This document shows positions 59,936 to 64,000 of a stretch of 64,000 bases of DNA, one piece after another. Each line of letters starts with the position of its first letter. Positions within the stretch are counted from its first letter, which is position 1. Where the stretch lies: the NCBI RefSeq assembly GCF_021596945.1, contig NZ_CP063779.1, positions 3,818,001-3,882,000 of the forward strand. The letters run 5' to 3'. The notes under the pieces are model-generated. The model did no database searches, was not told where the DNA came from, and saw nothing but the letters and a program-made list of their open reading frames with translations. The stretch comes from Mongoliitalea daihaiensis. Lineage in GTDB: Bacteria; Bacteroidota; Bacteroidia; Cytophagales; Cyclobacteriaceae. The translations under genes were made by a program, and so were the position numbers.

Positions 59936-62461
59936 TCAATACGGATCTACATCAACAATGATCCGCACACCCTTAAAGTCTTTCTGGTTTTGAACCTCAT
60001 TCAAAATATTGCCAAGCGATTCTTTAAAGCTATTCAAGGAAGCAGATGCCCGATCTACCTTCACCAAACTTTCAAAAATATACTGGTTTTTTATCTTTCC
60101 GATCAGCCCCTTCTCAGGGCCTAACATAATTTTTTTAACCTGAATATCGTTCAATAAATTATGTAAAATCCTTGCTGCTCGTTCTCCGGCCTTAAAGTCT
60201 TTATGGCGTGTACTAATTTTAATAAGCTTGACGAAAGGTGGATAGAAGTACTTTTGGCGCTCAACCATTTCCTGCATATAAAATTGCTCATAATCTCCCG
60301 CCGAAATCCAATGAAAAATGGGAGCATCTGTGCGTCTCGTTTGAACAATAACCTTTCCTACCTGATTTCTCCTACCTGCCCTACCCGCCACTTGTGTGAT
60401 CTGTTGAAAGGCCCGTTCCCCCGACCGAAAATCAGGGAAATTCAAAATCCTGTCCGCATCCATGATCCCCACCACCGTCACGCGATCAAAGTCCAATCCT
60501 TTGGTGATCATCTGTGTCCCAACCAAAATATCAACATTACCACCTCCAAAGTCTTCTAAGATACGCTGATACCCATATTTGCTTCGAGTAGTATCTAAAT
60601 CCATTCTCACCACACGAGCCTCCGGAAATAATAAGCCCAAACTTTCTTCAATTCGCTCGGTGCCCAAGCCTACTGCGACGATTTTATTGCTGCCACAGGC
60701 ATCACAGGTTTTGGGTACTTTTTCTTTGAATCCACAATAATGGCATTTCAGCTCATCCCCAAACTGATGATAAGTCAAGTTTACATCGCAATGCTCACAC
60801 ATAGGCGTCCACCCACAATCATCGCAACTCACATAGGGTGCATACCCTCGCCGATTCTGAAAAATAAGTACCTGTTCCTGCTTGCTGAGAGCATCCTGAA
60901 TACTTTCCCTTAGCAAACGGGTAAAATCAAGTTTAAGCAAATTTTTCTTTTTATCCACTAGAATATCTGCCAACTGAAATTCTGGTAATTGTGCATCTCC
61001 ATAGCGTTGATTCAATGCCACATAGCCATATTTCCTCATTCGGGCATTGTAATATGACTCAAAAGAAGGGGTAGCAGAACCAAGCAATACTTTGGCCTGA
61101 TGAAGCCAGGCGAGCATGATGCCAGAATCTCTAGCCTGAAAGCGCGGTGCTGGATCGTATTGCTTATAGCTAGACTCATGTTCCTCATCAATGATCACCA
61201 AACCTAAGCTATCAAATGGCAGAAATATGGAAGATCGAACACCCACCACCAAGGGAAACCGCCCACTCAATACACCATTCCAAACCTCTACCCGTTCATT
61301 ATCGGAATACTTAGAATGGAATACACCCATTTTATTACCAAATACTTTGCTCAAACGCCCTACAATATGGGTAGTCAATGCAATTTCAGGCAATAAAAAC
61401 AACACCTGAGAGCCTCCATCCAAAGCTTCCTGTATCAGATGAATGTATAACTCCGTTTTTCCACTGCCAGTAATCCCATGAAGGAGTACGGTATCTTTTT
61501 CCTCAAATTGCTTTTTAATCGATCGCTTGGCTTCCTCCTGTACAGCTGAAAGTTTAATCGAAACAGCTTCCTTCCCATCCTCCAGCTCATCTAAGCGACT
61601 GACGATAATTTTAAACTCTTCGAATACACCGTTTTTAATCAATGTTTTCAAGGAAGACATGGATAGATTTGCCTCCGTGAATACCTTCTTTTCCAATCCT
61701 TTCGAGTTCAGAGAAAGGTCTTTGTACACAGGAATTTCCTGCAAATACTTAAGTACTACCTCCTCTTGTTTGGGTTTTGAACTTAAGTCGATAAATAACT
61801 GCTCTAAGGCCGCTTTATCTGTGGCAAATGGCTGAGTCAGGCGAATTCTTGCCTCTACTTTAGGTGTGTACTTTTCTTTGACTTGCTCAAAAACCAAAAT
61901 CGCCTCTTTAATAACCAAGCTTTTGATGATTTGGTGAATGCTTTTGACCCCAAGTAAGACTTCACAATCCTCATAGCTCAATTCCTCTTGGCTTTCCAAG
62001 GCTTTCAAAATTATCAATTCCCGATCGTCAAGCGGGTATTCACTGAGCTCGGGATCAAAATTAGGGTTGAGCTGAATTTTACTTTCCGAACTTAATTTCA
62101 ATCCGGAAGGCAAAGCCGCATTCATCACTTCTCCAATATGACAGCAATAATAATCAGCCATCCAAGACCAAAAGCGGATTTGAAGAGGATTAACAGTTGC
62201 GTGGGAGTCCAGCACATCCAAGATGGGTTTGGCCTCATAGGCCGCAGGTGGTTTTTGGTGCACTTTACCAACAATGCCAGTCAGGATTTTTTTCTTTCCA
62301 AACTGCACAATCACACGGTATCCTATTCCAATGGACTCTAACAGTGCGTTGGGAATACGGTAGGTAAACATCTTAGGTATCGGAACAGGCAGGATGATAT
62401 CCGCAAAGGTGGCTTCCTGTTGCTCAGTTGCTTGAAAAAGATCTCCAAATAATGTATCCAA
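59936..62461 (-). CDS. priA: Primosomal protein N' (replication restart helicase)
   Basis: An 841-residue superfamily 2 helicase that reloads the replisome at stalled forks. N-terminal 3'-end-binding domain (FADIILPVPIPKMFTYRIPNALLESIGIGYRVIVQFGKKKILTGIV), helicase motif I LLHGITGSGKTELYIHLI, DEAH-type LVIIDEEHESSYKQYDPAPRFQARD, a zinc region with four CxxC pairs (CDDCGWTPMCEHC...CHYCGFKEKVPKTCDAC), and motif VI QVAGRAGRRNQVGKVIVQT. Length is normal to long for the family. The downstream SDR is separated by about 100 bp. Confidence 0.96.
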   Translation of the reverse strand: MDTLFGDLFQATEQQEATFADIILPVPIPKMFTYRIPNALLESIGIGYRVIVQFGKKKILTGIVGKVHQKPPAAYEAKPILDVLDSHATVNPLQIRFWSWMADYYCCHIGEVMNAALPSGLKLSSESKIQLNPNFDPELSEYPLDDRELIILKALESQEELSYEDCEVLLGVKSIHQIIKSLVIKEAILVFEQVKEKYTPKVEARIRLTQPFATDKAALEQLFIDLSSKPKQEEVVLKYLQEIPVYKDLSLNSKGLEKKVFTEANLSMSSLKTLIKNGVFEEFKIIVSRLDELEDGKEAVSIKLSAVQEEAKRSIKKQFEEKDTVLLHGITGSGKTELYIHLIQEALDGGSQVLFLLPEIALTTHIVGRLSKVFGNKMGVFHSKYSDNERVEVWNGVLSGRFPLVVGVRSSIFLPFDSLGLVIIDEEHESSYKQYDPAPRFQARDSGIMLAWLHQAKVLLGSATPSFESYYNARMRKYGYVALNQRYGDAQLPEFQLADILVDKKKNLLKLDFTRLLRESIQDALSKQEQVLIFQNRRGYAPYVSCDDCGWTPMCEHCDVNLTYHQFGDELKCHYCGFKEKVPKTCDACGSNKIVAVGLGTERIEESLGLLFPEARVVRMDLDTTRSKYGYQRILEDFGGGNVDILVGTQMITKGLDFDRVTVVGIMDADRILNFPDFRSGERAFQQITQVAGRAGRRNQVGKVIVQTRRTDAPIFHWISAGDYEQFYMQEMVERQKYFYPPFVKLIKISTRHKDFKAGERAARILHNLLNDIQVKKIMLGPEKGLIGKIKNQYIFESLVKVDRASASLNSFKESLGNILNEVQNQKDFKGVRIIVDVDPY

Positions 62462-62508
62462 GTGTGTGATTTTTCCTTTATGAATTTTTCTCTAAAGTAC
62501 TTCAAATA

Positions 62509-63171
62509 TCAACTCCCTAAAACCTCCTGCAACTTTTTTTTCGTTTTTGGTCCTAATCTGTTGCTTTCCAAATTGGCATTTTGCATAATGCCTTTGATGC
62601 TTCCATATGTTTTCAAAAGGTCCAGTGCCCGTTTCTTTCCAATACCCGGTATCCTTGCCAACATATCCAATTGAATTTCCCAGGGAGTTGGGCTTTTCTT
62701 TCGGTGACTTATATTTCCATTGGAAGTCAATTTTTTTCCAGCAAAAGAACGGTAGCAATACAAACTTAAGGATACTGTCTCCAAGATATTTCGGGTAAAA
62801 AAGACAGGAATTCTAAATTTCCATTGAATGGAAAATAAAAGACTTTGAAAAGCTGCTTTTCGAAAGTGGCGCTGTTGGAGTCCTTGTGCTTCATCTTCAA
62901 CAACAAGCAATGCAGGTTTAGGTAATTTTTGAAGACGTTTGATCTGAGAAAACAAGCGACCATCATTTAAGGAATTAAAAAAGTCCTGAAGCGTTTTCCG
63001 TTCGATGACCAGGTAATCATCCATGACAATATCCCCCGTGTAGAGGTGCTTTTTGGTGATAATAGAATTCCCAAAGGACTGAAAAGTTCGCATCAGTTCT
63101 TCCGGTTCCCGATGATCCAAGTAGATTTCCAAAGGGAAATAAAAGGATGATTTGATCAGGCCTTTAGGCAT
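62509..63171 (-). CDS. ERCC4/XPF-type nuclease with C-terminal helix-hairpin-helix
   Basis: The start is taken at 63171 (220 residues, MPKGLIKSSFYFPLEIYLDHREPEEL); an in-frame ATG at 63243 is also possible. The nuclease domain has the hallmark of the XPF/Mus81 fold: an early Asp (LDHRE), GDIVMDDYLVIERKTLQDFFNSLNDGRLFSQIKRL (ERKxxxD metal site) and LLVVEDEAQG. The C-terminal part MLARIPGIGKKRALDLLKTYGSIKGIMQNANLESNRLGPKTKKKLQEVL is a tandem HhH DNA-binding unit. This is the full nuclease-HhH layout of eukaryal and archaeal structure-specific endonucleases, uncommon in bacteria. It is 47 bp upstream of priA in the same direction, so a link with replication-fork repair is plausible. Confidence 0.88.
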   Translation of the reverse strand: MPKGLIKSSFYFPLEIYLDHREPEELMRTFQSFGNSIITKKHLYTGDIVMDDYLVIERKTLQDFFNSLNDGRLFSQIKRLQKLPKPALLVVEDEAQGLQQRHFRKAAFQSLLFSIQWKFRIPVFFTRNILETVSLSLYCYRSFAGKKLTSNGNISHRKKSPTPWEIQLDMLARIPGIGKKRALDLLKTYGSIKGIMQNANLESNRLGPKTKKKLQEVLGS

Positions 63172-63243
63172 AGTTAGGGGTGTTTTTATACCATGGGTGT
63201 AATTTTCAACCTTGAAAATCAATGAAATCCCCTCCATTTCCAA

Positions 63244-64000
63244 AAAATAAGTATTTCAGTAAACGTTTAAGTTTTTTGGAGTTTAAGAAAGATATCGAAG
63301 AAAACCAGTTATCAAAAACATTGGAAAGTTCAAAGAAATAATCCCCCCGAAGAGTTCGACCCTGCCTTTGCCGACAGGCAGGCCTTTCAGGGTCTGGAGT
63401 TTTGGATAGTAGGTACATTTGTGACCATGGGTTGCACCGATGGCTATTGAAAGGTTTGACCCTATCAGGGTCAGGAGTTTTTTATTCATTGAATCCAAGT
63501 TTAAAAGGATATATAGGATTATGAAAATTAATTATAGAATACCGCATAATAGACTTCAAAGCTAACACTTGGACACCCTAAATCATTAACTTCTCAATAG
63601 TAAAATAGGGTACATAATTTATTCATTTACTGGTATTTACTAGCTATAGACCATATATCGATATAAAAAGCCGACCACGAAGTGGTCAAACCTCTCAATA
63701 GCCCTCAGTAAAACTGGGGGTAAAAATTAACATCCTCCTCGGCTATCCCGACTCTGAAGGAGTCGAACTTAAGCACACGAATCTCCTTTAAAAACTATAT
63801 TTCAATTCGCTCTAGGTAATTAACTTTAAACATCTGAAAATCAAATGAAAAATCCACCAAAACCTAGTCCACAAACTCAATCTATCTAAACTATTTATAT
63901 TTTAATATTTTTCCATAATCGAAATAGTCGAATAAATTAAAAACCGACCTATTTGAATTCAGAGAAATTGACTATTTTTGATTGAAGCTAAAATTCTTTA
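63244..64000. other. Non-coding end region with small hairpins
   Basis: No credible gene was found. Perfect or near-perfect hairpins: GACCCTG/CAGGGTC (63358-63394, with a nested CCTGCCT/AGGCAGG), GACCCT-atc-AGGGTC (63458-63472, then a T run), GACCAC-gaa-GTGGTC (63673-63687), CCCTCAG/CTGGGGG (63702-63720) and GACTC/GAGTC (63750-63764). Several share the frame GA...gaa...TC(A/G)AAC. The last 200 bp are AT-rich without features. Confidence 0.6.

Overview
The window reads as chromosomal DNA of a Bacteroidota member, most likely order Cytophagales and possibly an Algoriphagus/Cyclobacteriaceae-type organism. Evidence for this: type IX secretion substrates with both kinds of C-terminal sorting domain, a PorP/SprF partner, FISUMP and HYR repeat proteins, promoters of the Bacteroidota form TTTG-N19-TAnnTTTG, a long hisG and a fused hisB, and no Shine-Dalgarno pattern before most starts. 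The genus is inference. There is one tRNA (Arg-UCG), no rRNA and no CRISPR array.

Layout. 0-1.7 kb: PRPP synthetase (cut by the window edge) overlapping nicotinate phosphoribosyltransferase. 1.85-7.9 kb: the most interesting block, an ECF sigma factor, a membrane anti-sigma factor, a lipoprotein, a TPR-CHAT caspase-like protease with a membrane anchor and an Asp-rich lipoprotein. The three transcription units of this block each carry the same promoter-like element, G(G/T)TTACAT-N15-CGAC with identical spacing, so they look like one autoregulated regulon. 7.9-24.4 kb: housekeeping and small genes (EamA transporter, LolD-like ATPase, sucC, tRNA, universal stress protein, response regulator, small proteins, peptide transporter, pckA, cyclophilin, nucleoside transporter, etfBA with a bifunctional nuclease). 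A MITE-like inverted repeat lies at 20.0-20.2 kb. 24.5-29 kb: an oxidoreductase, almost 2 kb of non-coding repeat mosaic, then dnaB. 29.1-35.5 kb: Mpl-type ligase, a DEDDh exonuclease, a FAD oxidoreductase, and divergent tryptophan dioxygenase and glutaryl-CoA dehydrogenase genes.

35.6-50.5 kb is a single-direction secretome block: a beta-helix-like exported protein, a 1915-residue HYR protein with a type A sorting tail, two tandem FISUMP/Ig-like paralogues with type B (gliding-associated) tails, and a PorP/SprF protein joined to the last of them by an ATGA overlap. 50.7-54.4 kb holds an AraC-type regulator and a 7TMR-DISM histidine kinase/NarL response regulator pair. 54.4-59 kb is a hisGDCB operon preceded by a previously unlisted 27-codon leader peptide with a HHAHH run and its own strong promoter; a 26-bp-stem hairpin closes it. 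59.1-63.2 kb holds an SDR enzyme, priA and a bacterial ERCC4/XPF-type nuclease with HhH motifs. The last 0.8 kb is non-coding and full of small hairpins.

All calls are from reading the sequence; no database search was run. Family names rest on motif recognition, and repeat and promoter comparisons were done by eye.
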